In this document: positions 12,501 to 26,700 of the stretch, piece by piece | How the letters are laid out: each line of letters opens with the position of its first letter | Numbering within the stretch: the stretch's first letter is position 1 | NCBI GenBank assembly: GCA_017165825.1 | Contig: CM029370.1 | Span: forward strand, 29,715,046 to 29,779,045 | Length of the DNA stretch: 64,000 nucleotides | DNA from: Hepsetus odoe | Lineage: Eukaryota > Chordata > Actinopteri > Characiformes > Hepsetidae | Reading direction: 5' to 3' | Position numbers and translations under genes: made by a program | The notes under the pieces: model-generated | Database searches by the model: none | What the model saw: the letters and a program-made list of their open reading frames with translations, nothing else | What the model was told of the DNA's origin: nothing

Positions 12501-15500
12501 CAGTCACCTGAAATGGCACGAGTTAAAACCTGAGGGTCATCATCGTCTCCAGAAGTGCTTAAAACCTTATGATCCATTTGTTTACACTTGCCGTTCTGAT
12601 TGACCATGTACTCAAACATGGTCTTCCCAGGCTCTCTAGGTGGCAGGTCAACTTTGCTTTCATGAGACTCAATGAACGCTTGCAACTTGTCCCTGTCGTC
12701 CTGCTCCAGCAGCGCTCCCAAGCTCCACATCAGACAAAACACAAAAAGACGCTCCAGGTGCATGTTGTTCAGAACGCCCCCCGACTCCTTGGTAGGGATT
12801 AGGCCCTCAAGCAGGTTCACTGACTGAGTAGAAATTTTAGAGGAAAGACTTTTTACAGCACACAACACACAGCGCTCTGTAAGAACGTGTACTGTTAATT
12901 TAGTGTCCTGCTGAGACCTCCACATGGCACACTGCATCAGTTATTTACCACATACCTGCATTATGTAGTTGCATTCCAGCAGCTGCATTTTTGGCTTGAG
13001 GTTTTGTGTCATAAATACATATGCGTCCTCAAACAATTTATCATAAAGACTCATCAGTGTGTTAGCTTCTTTAGCACTACGCTTGTTTGCCCATCCCTAA
13101 TAACATAAATGGGACACACACAAGCCTACATCAGTCACTGTTACAATTAAAGCTGGACCACAGGGACCATAGGCTTAAAAACTGACACATTTAAGAAGTA
13201 GTTAAACCTCAACATTGGCATAGCAGTAAAGTGAGGTTCATCATTCCAGGATCAACATCGTGAATAGTATGAAGGACAGAATGCCATTATAATTATTACA
13301 AAGCCTCATGTAATTATATATAATAACAGCTCTGACTCTGTCCAAACTGCCAGGCTTTTTACAATACAGCTAACTGTACCTGAAATATTGGCTTCCAGCC
13401 GAGGGCAGAGGAGCTCAAGAACACCATGCCCATTCTGGACACAGTTGCAGGAGAAGCATTGTCCATGTTGTGCACCTCAAACAATAGCTTACAGTTAGGA
13501 GACATGGTAATCCGGTCACCATTGGCCAAAGTGAGCGTCTTGTTGTCATCCAATACAGAGTTCAAATTCTCAATCCAAATTGCATCGACGGGACCATCAA
13601 GCACAATCCAGATGTTTTCTCCTAAAGTAGTGTAAATAGAAATGAGTCCAAAATGGCCATAAATAAGAACATTCTTTAAAATCAACACTACTGCTTTTTT
13701 GTAAATGATCTTGCTCACCTTTCTTTGCTTTTAGAGTTTTCCTCCACAGTGTGGAGAAGATTCCATCAGTCCAGTCATTGGTTGCGGCATCCAAACGGCC
13801 AAACATCTGTGGGGCTGTGATTGCTTTGGGGTTCATTCGCATCTCTCTGTGAGGAGCTCCACATTCAGTCATAGCGTGCATGAGGATGTTGATGACCGTG
13901 GTCTTTCCAGCCCCACTAGGGCCAAGTGTCATTAGTCCATGACGCACGCACGAAGCCTCATATAACTGCCGAAAAAATACTCAGCACTTACATCAGCTAC
14001 TAACCAGAGTCATTCAATGCAAGAAACTGAACTCAAGAGATGTTTAGAACGAGAGAGTTATATGAATGTACCTGAACGAGCTTGAGATTCCAGGGTGGGT
14101 GATTGACAATCCCTGCTTGCTCCACTTGTCTTGCGACTGCAGCCTGCAGATCAGCATATGTGCCACTGTCCAGCTGGATTCCAGGGAAGAGGTCATTGAT
14201 CAGACTAAGAAAAAGCGGCTCATCTTCATCCACCTGTCTCAACAAAACACAAGAAGAAGCGAGATCTCTCCACTGAAGTGCATAACAATACAGTGATTCA
14301 TTGCATCAACCTGTTCACACCTCACAAAAAAAGCTTTATAATCTACTCTGCGAGTTCTCCTACATATCGGTTTCTGAATGAAAATCTACAATCACTGCAA
14401 TGCCCTCTGATTTAACCCTTTATATTGAAGACTTATTTTTCAGCTCTTATGATTTAAATGTATTGTTTAGCAGTCTAGGTAGTTTAGTGTGTCTATGAAT
14501 GTGTTTGGTAAACAGCTATGACCCCTTAGGGGTTAAAACTGATTTGTTTATCTGTAGGTAACTCTAGATAACTGACATCAGCCACACAGACAACATTCGA
14601 AATGATTCAATATTCAAAGATTCACACCAGTTTGGACAGATTCATGTCCCGCAGAACTCTCATAACAATGCCTGACTCAGTGTCTGACGGTCGAGCCCTT
14701 TTCTGAGCACCCAGGGTCCTCAACACTGACAAGATGTTCCTCAAACCAAAGTCATAGTGAACCTGTCAAAGCAGTTTAGCAATGATTCTCACAGTGAGCA
14801 CATTAAAGAGGAAAATGTTCGTATTAGATACATATCACATTAAGCCTGATTTTTAAAATACTCAGATCTGAAAATAGGTCAGCAAAAATAATCATTAACT
14901 GGCATCATGAATTAAATCACTAATTACAAGCTCTGTCTATAAAATTGTGAATTAAAAACTTAACATAATTCAAAACTAAAATGAAATATAAAGCACTGTG
15001 GAAAGGTTTTAGGCACTTAAGCAAATCACTCAAATCAGAATAAAATCAAATAAAAGTTTTTCATTAAAATTAAAAGTAATGTCTTGTTTTTGTAGTTGGT
15101 GAGCTGGTTTTAAGAACAGATTTAGTTCCAGATTTCTCACACAGTCACACAGTAACTGTTCACTTCCATCAGCAGCTCCTGATTTAACTTCATGAAGCAT
15201 CGATTAAAACATGTATTGATCAGGAATGACTAATTATACTGGGACTCCCTGAGAAGAGTGCACACAAGATTCTGAAATACATGAAATCATTCAATTATGT
15301 GTATACTTATAGCTTTAAAAGCTTCTGTTTATCAACATTAGTGTATTTCCTGGGTAAATAAATGTTTATTGCCCAAATGAAAAGTTTTTTACTTTTGTTA
15401 TTTTACTCCTGTGACTGAACTTTGCACTGTACTAAATATGCACAGAAGGGTAACTGGGGAAATTACAGTGGATACAAGTAACTGCTCTAAATATTTTTTA

Positions 15501-18500
15501 TGTTTTACTTAAAATGAAATAATAACAACAACAACAATAATAATAAATATAACTTGAAAGATCTATGTCCTGAAGAGTTTGAAATGAAAGCATATGTCAC
15601 TGGGAAAGAGGTGAATGGATGAATATTTCTTATTACGTGCCTGCTTGGTCAGCTGTTCCTCACAAAGTTTATAAAGGACAAAGAATTTCTGAGCCAACAT
15701 GACATTCTCAATAAAGCCGCAGCTGGCTAGTTTTACCCTCATGATGATCTGAAACAGCAATTGTTACTTAAGAGAATATCAGAGATATTGATATTTTTTA
15801 AATGGTTAAAGGATATAAGCACTTGGGAACCTCACCTGTCTGTCAGGAACCATCATGGACACAGTCCTAAACTGTACCTTCAAATTTTCTGGTAGTTCTT
15901 GACGACCAGCGTAGCCAGGGTTCTGTTAGGAAGCTCGAATTATGACCTTTAAGTACACTTTTGTACTGTTACTCTATTAATGGATTCATCTTCATTCCAT
16001 TTAAAAATGTCTCTTACCATTGTGATAAAAAGTCCAAACTCTGGGTTCAGATCTACACAGTCTCCATCAGTGAAGATGAACTGATTTTTGTGCTCTTTTC
16101 GTGCAGTTAAGACGATGTAGATCTGTTGCGCAGCAACAGAGAGCACAGGCAGGTCAATTCTGTTAAATTCATCAAAGCATCCCCAGGATCCTGATTGAGC
16201 GAGACCTAAAGGAGAAAAGTCACTAGTATCATATTCTGATAGCTGATCTACAATTAGGATGTTTTTGATTAAATCAAGCTTGGATTGGGGGGTGGCTCAT
16301 TAATCTCCTTCACACATTTGCTGCTATATTAAAAGCAGCTGGACTGCAAATTAATAGAACATATTACATCAGCTAAGATAATCATTGTTTCAGTGATCGC
16401 AGCAAAAGCTTAGCGTTTAGGGTCGAGGCCCCGGAATCAGAAAGTTGTGGGTTCGCATCCCAGACCAGTAGGCTGCCCTGAGGTACCCTTGAGCAATGCA
16501 CCATCCCCATCGCTGCTCCCCGGGTGCTTTCCATAGCTGCCCAGTGTGTATGGGTTTAATATAGAGGCTGCATTTCATTGTGGTTCACTGTGTGCTTTGC
16601 TGTGTTTCACAATGACGCGTTGTCAATTTCTCTTTCACTTTCCTTCATGTCAGACATACCATCAAGAGCTAGTCATTCTTAAATACCTTTGTAAATTCTG
16701 CCGAGTCCCCTAAAGTCCATCTGGTCAGAGCAGTTAAACACCACCACGTATTTTCCCAGACATCGGCCCATGTCTTTAGTAGTTTCCGTTTTCCCAGTCC
16801 CAGCAGGTCCGGCTGGAGCGCCACCCATACTCATACCTAAGGCTTGGGCCAAGGTGATGTAACACCTATGAGGAATTTAGAATTCTTAAGAAGTTGAGAT
16901 TTATGTTTAAAAAGCCTAAAATGCTGTCATTTCAACTACAGGAGCAAATCGTGTTACCGATCTGTTAGAGGAGTGATGACCAGACGATCTGTGCAGCCTA
17001 AAAACTCATTCTGATATACGAAGTCAACATCTGTTATCGATATGAGAACCTGGTCCAGATCTTCTTTGAAATAAAATCTGCTTTGCTTCAGCCATTCAAA
17101 GTCACTTACTGACTTAATGTGCATTTTAACCTGAAATAAAGAAACTCCGTATGCATTACTATCATCTCCAGTAGTCCAATAGTTTTAATCAAACACCAGC
17201 AGATCTCCATTTTCATTCAAATTCTCACCAAACCATCAAAGATGTCTCTCTGGTGGACGTGAATTGTGACTAGTGTCTCAAATTTAACACGGTCAAACCT
17301 GGACAGGTCATGTGTCGTTTGGGCAGTAAGTGTGTTGAGCAGGTCCAGGAATTTTTGATTAGTCAAAGACATGACCTTCTTGTCATTTTGCAGTGCCTTT
17401 TCTGAATCTCGAGTCCAAAGCATCTGAATTCCCAGCAAGCCAACCTAAAATATAAAAACAATTTAAGCTAACTGGAGCTCACTTAGGTCTTCACAAAGGT
17501 ATTTACAAAAACCTTGCAGGAATTTAAAGTTAACCTGGACTATAATGAGTTATTAATAATATAAATAATTATTTGTATTTATTTATTTTCGCTAACCTGA
17601 GCTTGAAATTGGTTGAGAAAATGCAGGAGCTGAAAGCCTGGGTCATTTATCTGTGTAACAGCTGCTTTAATAACTGAATGCAAAGAGGCTTGCTGCTGCC
17701 CCAGCAGCTCTCCCAGCCATTGTTCCACAGGCCCATGTGCAGTTACAGGGTGGTCCAACTATAACACAGCAACAAACGCATAGACGAACAGTTTTAGCAC
17801 AAATAGGTGTGTCAATTATACAAAGTATTTTAAATTGTGCTTATAAACATACAGGCATGTTTAACTAAATGTTAAGCTGTGTTTGCTACATACTGCCACT
17901 TTCTCTCCTTCTTGAGATATAACAGCCAAAATTGTGTCATAGTCCTTAATGTGAAATTCCACTTCATTGACATTATCAAACACTCCCAAGAGATGAGGCT
18001 GGGAAAAGAGTATATTGTATGCTTTGTTGACTTGATACAGATGCACATCATCAGCTTCAGAGTAACGTCCTGAGAATATTACCATGTTGTAGTGTTAATA
18101 CCTGAATTGTGTGAGAGTCGCTGGCTTGCCCCAGGATTTCAAGCAAAGCAGGATCAGACACAAAGAAAAATCTGGGGAACTGCAGTCGTTTCTTCTCGAG
18201 GTAGCTGTACATAAATACTTTTTATTATAAAACGTATTATTTCTCATGCAGCTGGAATGTGATGTTGGGATACTAAACGAGTGTGATGTTGGGTAAAAGT
18301 CATATCTGCTTATTCACATTGTTCTACTACTTTCTGTTTATAGATTAAAGCCTGATTATAACACGTACCCTGTGAGAGACTTCTGGCACAGTTCAAGCTG
18401 TTCTTGTAATTGAGGCAGCAGCTCGCCCATGGTCTCATCTCCTACACAACACTGCACCACATTGAACATCTCATGTGCTCTTGTCATTATCTTAACCCAT

Positions 18501-20760
18501 GACTTGTCAATGTTCTGGAAGCGCTTTGCTTCCTACAATAGAAAAAGAGTCTTTGTCACGATACAAATTATCAATCTATATCATTACGAAGAAATAAAGG
18601 GAAAATGCTGCACCTGAGGAAGCTGTTTTGCAATGTCTCCACCAACAAACACTGCCTCCAGGTACACCCACAAATTCTGGACGATGAGCCATTGCTCAAT
18701 GATGTCTGACGATGTGGAGAGTTTGAAAATCCAACTGTGGATTTCCTTCTTGAAGGGAGCATTGTATCTGTGTAAGCAGACACAGTTACAGACTGAACTT
18801 TAGACTACATCTTCCCTGAACGAAGGCCCGACCCCAACCCAAGTCATTTCCTGCCCCAAAATGTTCATCAGAAGATCCTAATTCTCACTTGCGAAGTCAG
18901 AATTACGACTTTCATAAACACAAGCAACAAAATGAATTTAGCAAAAAAAAAAAGCTGTGCACCAACATCAGCTAATGTAACATTAATAACTTTGACAAGC
19001 AGGCCGGCCCATTTACTGTTTATTGGACAATAAATAACATTTTTATTTAGGGTTTAATGCATAAAGATAACAGATTTAATTGATGTACATGAACAGCACC
19101 AAACAGTAGCTATTAGTGTTAAAAATTAAAGGGCAGGGCAAAGTATAAAGGATCAAAACCGAGGTTTTTCAGAGGCACACACAAGGCACAAGTTTTAAGA
19201 AATTTCTCAGACCTTCCCAAACCATCGAAGGTTTTTTATCTGTTTAAATTTATAAATGATCCATTGTATTTTTGTTTTAATGTGTTGTGGCCTTCAGTTG
19301 TCAGAAAATTGAGTTTTTAAAATTTATTTTCTGCTGACTTGTTGGATCGATTGACATGAAACCAAAGCTATGCATGAAGAGGATGGCATGATGGAAATAT
19401 CTGGTAAAAAACTCATTGTTTCTTTATGGAAAAGCCAACGACTGCTGAGGTGGAAGATTTTAACCAACACCCTTTGGACCCTTTGGAACTGAAAGTAAGA
19501 AATGGGACCGGGCCAGTCTTGTCCGTTTTAACTGCACAAACTGTAACCTAAGTATCACACCTGTTGCTAAGAAGAGATCCAAGGACCATAAGACTGTCTT
19601 CCATGGCAGTGATGATTTCTGCTGTTTCTGTTCCTTTAAGCATTAGATCTCCTCTGCCCTTAAAACTCATAAAGCTGAATGACTGACTGGACCAAATATC
19701 CACCACCTGTGCAAGCTTTGCTTCAATATCCCTCTCCTTAACAGCTGAGATGCAGATGTCCTAGTGTGATAAAATCCAAAATTAGCCAATAAGCCACATG
19801 AACCATCATCGTTTACGGTTTATTGTATTCTATCATTAACCTCTATGTCTTCTTTATATTTTAGCAGAGGTGCTTCCATGATATTGTGAAGCTTGAATGT
19901 GTCAGACTCCACATCGAATTTGTGCTTAGTCAGATCAGCAATGCGCTCCCAGTGCCTCGGCTTCATGGCTTTGTGGGACATCATCTCAAGAAGAGGGCAG
20001 GACTCACTGAAGTCATCGATCCTTTTCTTTAAATCCAAGAATGCTTGCCAGTCCTTCAGCCCTTTGGGAAGCGTTCGGCATCTAAACGTGTGTTTAAAAT
20101 ACTCAATGGATTGTGCTAAAAACATAAGTTTGAGGATAAAACTCCCTGATTTACATTTCAACCTTTCGTTCGCTCACACTTGCCTGCTCTGGAATTCTGA
20201 AAGTTCTGCATTGATTTTCTCAATGTCAACTTTTGTCCACAAGATGTCATAATATCCACTGATTTTTTTCATAACGTTGTCATAGAGGCCATATAATTTC
20301 TGAAGAAGTCCGAGCTCTTTCCTAGTTTTTAAAGCAGCACACTTAAACTCAGAAACAAGCTGAACGAACATTCCCGGATATAAATCACATGATATAGTGT
20401 TGAGGAGATTAGCATGAATAGTAAGTTATAAATACCAATTATAATTATAATTACTTAATAGTAAGTTATAATTACTAAATAGTTCATTATCATTACCGGG
20501 CTTTCTGTAGAGAATCATATTCTGTGACAGGTAGACCAAATAACTGTTCCCCAGAGGAATATGTGATGAATTTCCTCCAGAGGTCATCAAACAATTCCTG
20601 AGATCATCAGTAAACACAGAAAAACATCTTGTGAGTTTATGTATGAACCTTGCATTTGAGTAAAATAGATTATAAATGGGTCATGATTCACAAAATGAAT
20701 GATTTATTTCAGTATTATATAGTTGTGTCTCCATTTGATGCAAAAAAACAAGGGAGTTGC

Positions 20761-20794
<34 letters not shown>

Positions 20795-23700
20795 TTACTG
20801 TGCAAAAGTTTTAGGCAGGTGTGGAAAAAATGCTGTAAACAAAGAATGCTTTCAGAAATGGAAGTGTTCATCATTTCTTTTCATCAATCAACAAAATGCA
20901 GTGAATGAACAAAAGAAAAAGTGAAGTGACTATTATTCTCATTGCGAGGTCACAGCACACAGTGAACCACAACAAAATTGGACCTCTGCATTTAACCCAT
21001 GCAAACACTGTGCAGCAGTGGGCAGCTATGAAAGCGCCCGGGGAGCAGTGACGGCGACGGTACCTTGCTCAAGGGTACTTCAGGGCAACCTACTGGTGAG
21101 GGGTTTGAACCCACAATCTTCCGATCCCGTGGCCGACTCCCTAACCACTAGACCACCGCTGCTCGTTACAAACATCTTGGAGACCTGACCACAGATCTTC
21201 TGTGGATGTAGGCTTCCTCACATCCTTCAAGTCAAGTAGGATTTTATTGTCATTTCAGCCATATACACAGTACTTAGTGAAACAAAATAACGTTCCTCCA
21301 GGACCCTGGTGCTACACACAAGACAACACATAGGTCTCTTCATGTGATCCAGACACACTGGATGATGTTGAGATCAGGGCTCTGTGGGGCCAGAAGAACT
21401 GATGCTGGTTTGAAGGCAAAAGGTAGAAACACCAGATGTTGATCTGATTTAGATTTTTCTTTTGGTCGCTCACTTTGCATTTTTTAAATTGATAAAAATA
21501 AACTGTTTACAGCATTTCCACACCTGCCTAAAACTTTTGCACAGTACTGTATATAAAATATTTTAATATTTCTTATTTTTCAGTTTATTACAACATAATA
21601 TTACCTGAAAGATTTGAACCCTGGTGCTGGCCTCTTGAGGTTTGATACCTGGTTCATTGGGTCCTTCCTGAAATCAGTCAGTAAGAATATTAATAGCCTC
21701 ACAAATCTTAATAATAACAATAAAAATCTACTTTTTCCCTTTCTAGTAAGTAACTGCCAGTTGTTAATAACAAATTTATTCTGTAAACTAAACACCAAGG
21801 TTAAGGCGATATACAAAAAAAGCCAACGCATTCTGGAGCAAAAAGAAATAACTTTTAATCCAAATTAAGATACCCCTAACCAGGAATTACCCCCTAACCA
21901 GGAACCAGGAATTGCACAGGAATTACTACTCCTCTTTATCTTTAAAGATCTTTCAAAATGTTTTAGTTACCCTTTCAAACTGATTAGTAAATGTCATCAC
22001 TTCTTTTTGAAAAATGGTGACCGATTCCAAAAGATTTTCTTTGAACATGGGCTGCACACGGACCAATTCGTCCTGAACTGCTCTCTGTGTGTGAATTAGA
22101 CAAATGTTCAGATTACTTTTGAAAAGAATATCATCTGACAATATTGTCTAAAAAACGACTCGGATGCACCCACCGCTTTCGACTGCAACTTAGTGAAGGA
22201 ATATCTTAAGGTGTCCACACCCTCAGCCTCCTCTTTAGACACTTCCACTTCAAATTTGTTCAGTATAGCATAAGCTTCCTAAATATTATACATAATTGGT
22301 TTGTATTGTACATTTGTATCAGTACATATTATACACATTAGAACACAAAATTGTTCACACCTCAATGGGTCCCAGAGTCATGTCGATTTCGATTTCAGAA
22401 CTGCGGATATTAGACAGCGCCTCCATAGCAAATCGCACATCATCCAGGTCAGCAATAGGCCTTGAGAGTTTTTTCAGATGTTCACCATGGAAAGTCATAA
22501 TGTTCAACATCTTCTTCTTGTATGCCTCTTTAAGATATTTACAAAGCAGTACTTTCCAAGCTTTAGCTTCCACGCTCAGAGACACTTTCAATGGCACTAA
22601 AGAGTGAAAGTGAAAGTGACTGTCCATCATTTTGAAACAGCAAACAGCGAACCACAACGAAATTCAACCTCTGCTTTTCACCCACACACACCGTGCAGCA
22701 GGGGGCCCTGACCACTAGGGCCACTGCTGCCAAACAAACAATGAAACATCAAAAACTAGGAAACAGGCAGAATTAATGTTCAAAAAATAGCTTCGTATAA
22801 AAACTGTTTACAGGTTTCACCTGTTAAGTTTCATCATTAAACACATGCCGTAAATCAACCTTAAAACGCTATATGTTGTGAACGTTATTTATTTTTGTTA
22901 TAATGTTGATTGCTGAAAATGTTGACACATCATCCAAGGTTAGACTCACAGCATTTATATATCCAGGATCAACGCAGAGTGATGTTTATGGTAGTACTTT
23001 ATAACTGAAGAAGAGTTTTTTCCACTCAACTGTACAATTTTAATTAGACACTGGATACCTGCTGACAGCTCCACAGATCCTATATTGATACTGGGCTTGA
23101 TGTTGTCTATCTCTTCTTCATATGATGCATAATGTAAAATTTCTGATTTAAGCTGGGAGAGGGAAGGGTTGCTCTTCATGAATTCCTAAAGGGAAAGTTT
23201 TGAGGCAGTATAAAAAAAACACCAATTCTCATGCTTGACACTGTTTTTAAACTAAAATGCTTGTAACTAGAACAGTGTGCTAAGCCCAAATTAACTGTCT
23301 GTGAAACTACAAAGAGAAGCCACACAACTGAAGATGTATGAGAGTTCAGAGAAATGTGAAACTGAGAGTTATGGGAACTGTGTGAGGAGGTGAGTTTTAG
23401 ACATGATGACTAATTTAAAAAAATACAATATAACTGCAAGGTCGTCTGAATCCAGCAGCAGTCACAGCAGAAGTGAAGAGCCTTGAGTGCTGCTAGAGGA
23501 ACAAAAACACTCTTATACTGGACTTCATTCTCACCTTGACTTTAAGGTCTCTGTCCTCAGCCCAGATAGCCTTGAACAGTTGAAACTGCTTGAGCACTTG
23601 ACTAGATGGTTTTCTTAAGGAGTTTACTGCTGAGGTCAGGAGCAGAACAAACTTACAGACATCCTTGTTCTCAGTGACACTGAGGTAGAAGTTCTTCAGC

Positions 23701-26700
23701 TTCTGGGCTACAAATAAAATGAATGCTTTGTCATCTTGCTGGACTTCAAATTCAGTTTGTGCAACATGGGGAAAATGCCTGGAGATGGGACAAAAGTAAC
23801 ACGTACTTCCGGTCTTTGTAGTATCGTCTGAGTGATGATCTTGTTCCCATCTAGCCACACCACGGCTCACCTCTAGCACCAAGTTCACCAGGTGATTGAT
23901 AGCATGCTGGACATCATCCAAACTGGGCACCATGACCTTTTTCAGAAACAGAATACAAAGCAATGCTGAAAATTCTTAATTCTAAACAGTAAATCAAAAA
24001 GTGAAAGAATAATGAGACATAATTTTACCACACTGGGTATGGCCAAGTGGACTTCAGACTTTATAAGTGCAGTTACTTCATCCGACGTGCCGAAAGGACC
24101 CTTTCTGCTTGATAAGCTGAAAAACATTTAACAATTTCAGAGAAGTTAAGCATGTTTTTACAATGTGCACAGAATATGATAAACGTGTGATGAGTATTCT
24201 TACTTGGAAACGTAGATTCTCTTCTTAAGCATGTCCAAAGACAAACATGTTGCTTTAACCAACGCGTCCTGGAGTTTTGTGCTGAAGCAATTATAGATCT
24301 CTTTGTATTCCTAAAAAGAGTTTCAAAAGGTAAAATATTCCATTTCAAGGGCCAGTGCATTTTATGATATATGAAACAGTTTTACCATTTCAAAGTCATC
24401 CTCTTTATCTGTGTCTGAATTCAAGTCGACGTCTGCATTTGATGATGAGACATCTTCAGAGAATGCAACGCGTTTGCGTTCTAAAAGACAGATATTGAAA
24501 TATCTTCATTTTTAAACATTTGCAAAGTGACAAGAATTGATTTTCTTCAAATACCTGGAAAAGCAGGCTTTGCATCAGAGTTTTTTTTTTCTCTCAACTC
24601 ATGAATAGCACTAAATGTGCAAATCAGCTCCTGAAGTGCCTCCTGGATTTGCTGACTCTTGTGGTTCAGAATATCTGTCCAATATCTACAGTGATTCTAA
24701 ATTAGAGCACACAAAATACAAAATATCAGGAAGGGAATTTAAAGAAAATGCTATTGTCTAAGATCAGATGCCAGTCAGCCGTTACATTAATGATATTTTA
24801 GGCCCTTTTGTGCTGCCAAAGCTCTGACCTTTCAGCTACCTCATGGAGCAATACTGTTTACTGTTCTTGCCTTTACATCCACTGCCTTTTGCACTTTGTC
24901 AGATGTTGTCACACTGTGTTATGTTGTACTTTGTTTCATGTTAAAATAGTCCATAGAAAACCTAATAAATAGTTGAGTGATATCAATTTAGAAATGGCCC
25001 TAAAGAAAATAAGATAAATCCTGTGTATTACCTCATTTTTGGCTATAAGATCTTGTAGAGTTGAAGGTCTCTCCTCTGGCAGGTCAAACAGTACAGTCCC
25101 TGAGATGTCCTGAAGCACAGCCTCAATGTGCATCTCACAAACATCTCTCACCTAAAAAGCAAAAATATATGTTAAAAAAAACAAATCTAAGTCAATAAAG
25201 CTATGCATTTTGCTTCATCACCTCTGAGCAATGTCAAAAACATACCTTCTTTAAGATTTGATTCAGATCAGACATTGCTGCATCAATGCTCCTGAAAAAT
25301 TTGTCCAAAATCAGAGATGACCAATTGAGCAACACCAATCCCTGGCGAAGCGCCGACTCTACCTGTTATTACACAGAACACATGCATCAGGTCTTGATTG
25401 CTGGGATGAAAATGGTTTTTGTCATTTATTTCCATTAAAACATGCCTTATCTTTCATATAATTCTGCAAACTTTCTTACATTTTTTATTTCTGAAGCCAT
25501 TACGCTGTAAAACACAGGAGGGATTTCCTGTAGCGTAGCCTCATAGTTGCTAAGAAACATCTACAAATTAAAAAACAAAAACAAACTGATCAGAGCTGTC
25601 TCACTGACTTTACACATGTACAGAAATAACTGAATAAATTCAATGGTATGGTTAAAACTCACCTCTAAACGGGATCGAGTGGCTTTCAATGGTATTTCAG
25701 TCTTCACCAGATTCAAAGCCTGCTCAGGAACTTCCAGTCCCATTTTCAGCATGCATTTGGTCTCTCGCACAGTCTCGTTTATTTTAGGGTCAAAGTTTAC
25801 GAGCAGTTGTCCGGTCTTAGGGTGGCGAACAAGCAAGGTGGCCTGCAGAGCTTTGAAAAAGCTTAGCCGTGAGCATGAGTGATACTGCTTGTTCTTTCCT
25901 ATTTAATCAAGTGAAATATCTAAGGTACTTGCCATACTGCGACTTTGAGACCTCCCTCATCCAGGCCCTGTGGTAAAGCACCTCAAACTCCACAAATGCA
26001 TTCGCAGCTCTGTTGTACATCCGCACGACATTCTTACCCTCAGGGGTCGACAGAATGTCAGATTTTTTCTGTTGATCAGAATAATTAATTACTTGAAAAT
26101 CAAATCACAATTTATTAATTAAAAAAACAAAATCCATCTCTACTTCATAATAATGATATCCATGTAAAGCATAAGCGACATGTTTGAAAGCAGATCATTT
26201 TGAAAAGAAATGAATGATGACAGAATGAAAATTTAGACTGCTTATATTACATATTTCTACTTTCAAGTATGTCCAAATTTTAAACATACTTCAGTTTAAA
26301 GAAAGCCTGTTTGGTAGCCTTATTGCAACAAACTGCAGCACACTATGCACCTCGAGGTAACTGATGGGCTCCTGTATTCTCCTGAACAATTGCCTGACCC
26401 ACAGGATCCTTCCAGCCACTGGTGGCATGTTTCTGGCTAGAGGAGGATCCTCTTTGTGGTCCTGGAAGAGCTGTAGATCAAATAAAAAACAAATGTTATA
26501 TATTCTTTACTGCAGTAATAAATAAATTTTCAAACCTCCCTCAAACACCTGAATACCTTTTTTACAGATTCAAGCTCCGAGACATAATGATGCAGAATAA
26601 GCTCAACAGTGTTGGACATTTCTGCTTGTAAACAGGGCATGTTCAGTTTTTGAAACCTGTACGAAAGACATAATGATCATTTATTAATTGCTGTCTGATA

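Larger units (their letters stand above)
8682..16865 (-). other. dnah8: dnah8 exons 42-63: AAA1 to AAA4
   Basis: Exons: 16865-16687, 16205-16018, 15922-15836, 15748-15641, 14762-14628, 14233-14072, 13965-13719, 13621-13380, 13096-12956, 12823-12592, 12507-12365, 12241-12107, 12011-11889, 11612-11399, 11099-10990, 10914-10751, 10639-10447, 9851-9729, 9647-9517, 9428-9275, 9189-9025, 8908-8682. AAA1 is the main ATPase site (GPAGTGKT; Walker B in GCFDEFNR). AAA2 has GPSGAGKTT and VLDGPVDAIW. AAA3 has GEQGSAKT and IFIDDINMP. AAA4 has GVGGSGKQS and ITFIFTDNEIKDEAFL. All four retain nucleotide-binding loops, as expected for a functional gene. The donors after 15641 and 12592 are GC. The 84-nt intron 12508-12591 is also open in frame. 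Confidence 0.87.
16958..23936 (-). other. dnah8: dnah8 exons 25-41: distal tail and linker
   Basis: Exons in transcript order: 23936-23535, 23185-23059, 22596-22361, 22278-22174, 22084-21971, 21667-21605, 20597-20497, 20321-20184, 20081-19841, 19760-19561, 18767-18614, 18532-18369, 18204-18102, 17998-17894, 17758-17597, 17444-17229, 17130-16958. They encode the DHC_N2 linker, the lever that swings across the AAA ring. Markers are LPKGLKDWQAFLDLKKRIDD, the exon near 18700 reading WLIVQNLWVYLEAVF, and FDRVKFETLVTIHVHQRD near 17300. The donor after 20184 is GC. The first exon (402 nt) is open through a stretch variable between orthologues; I treat it as one exon because the only possible intron inside would be 28 nt. 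Confidence 0.82.

Noticed and set aside
15639..15640. GT four bases downstream as the real donor of exon 15748-15641
   Set aside because: Joining there reads straight into a stop in the next exon; the GC donor restores QVHYDFGLRN.
23779..23806. A 28-nt intron between two dnah8 exons
   Set aside because: Borders GT and AG fit, but it is far too short to splice, and the stretch is open in frame through both sides, so one 402-nt exon is simpler.
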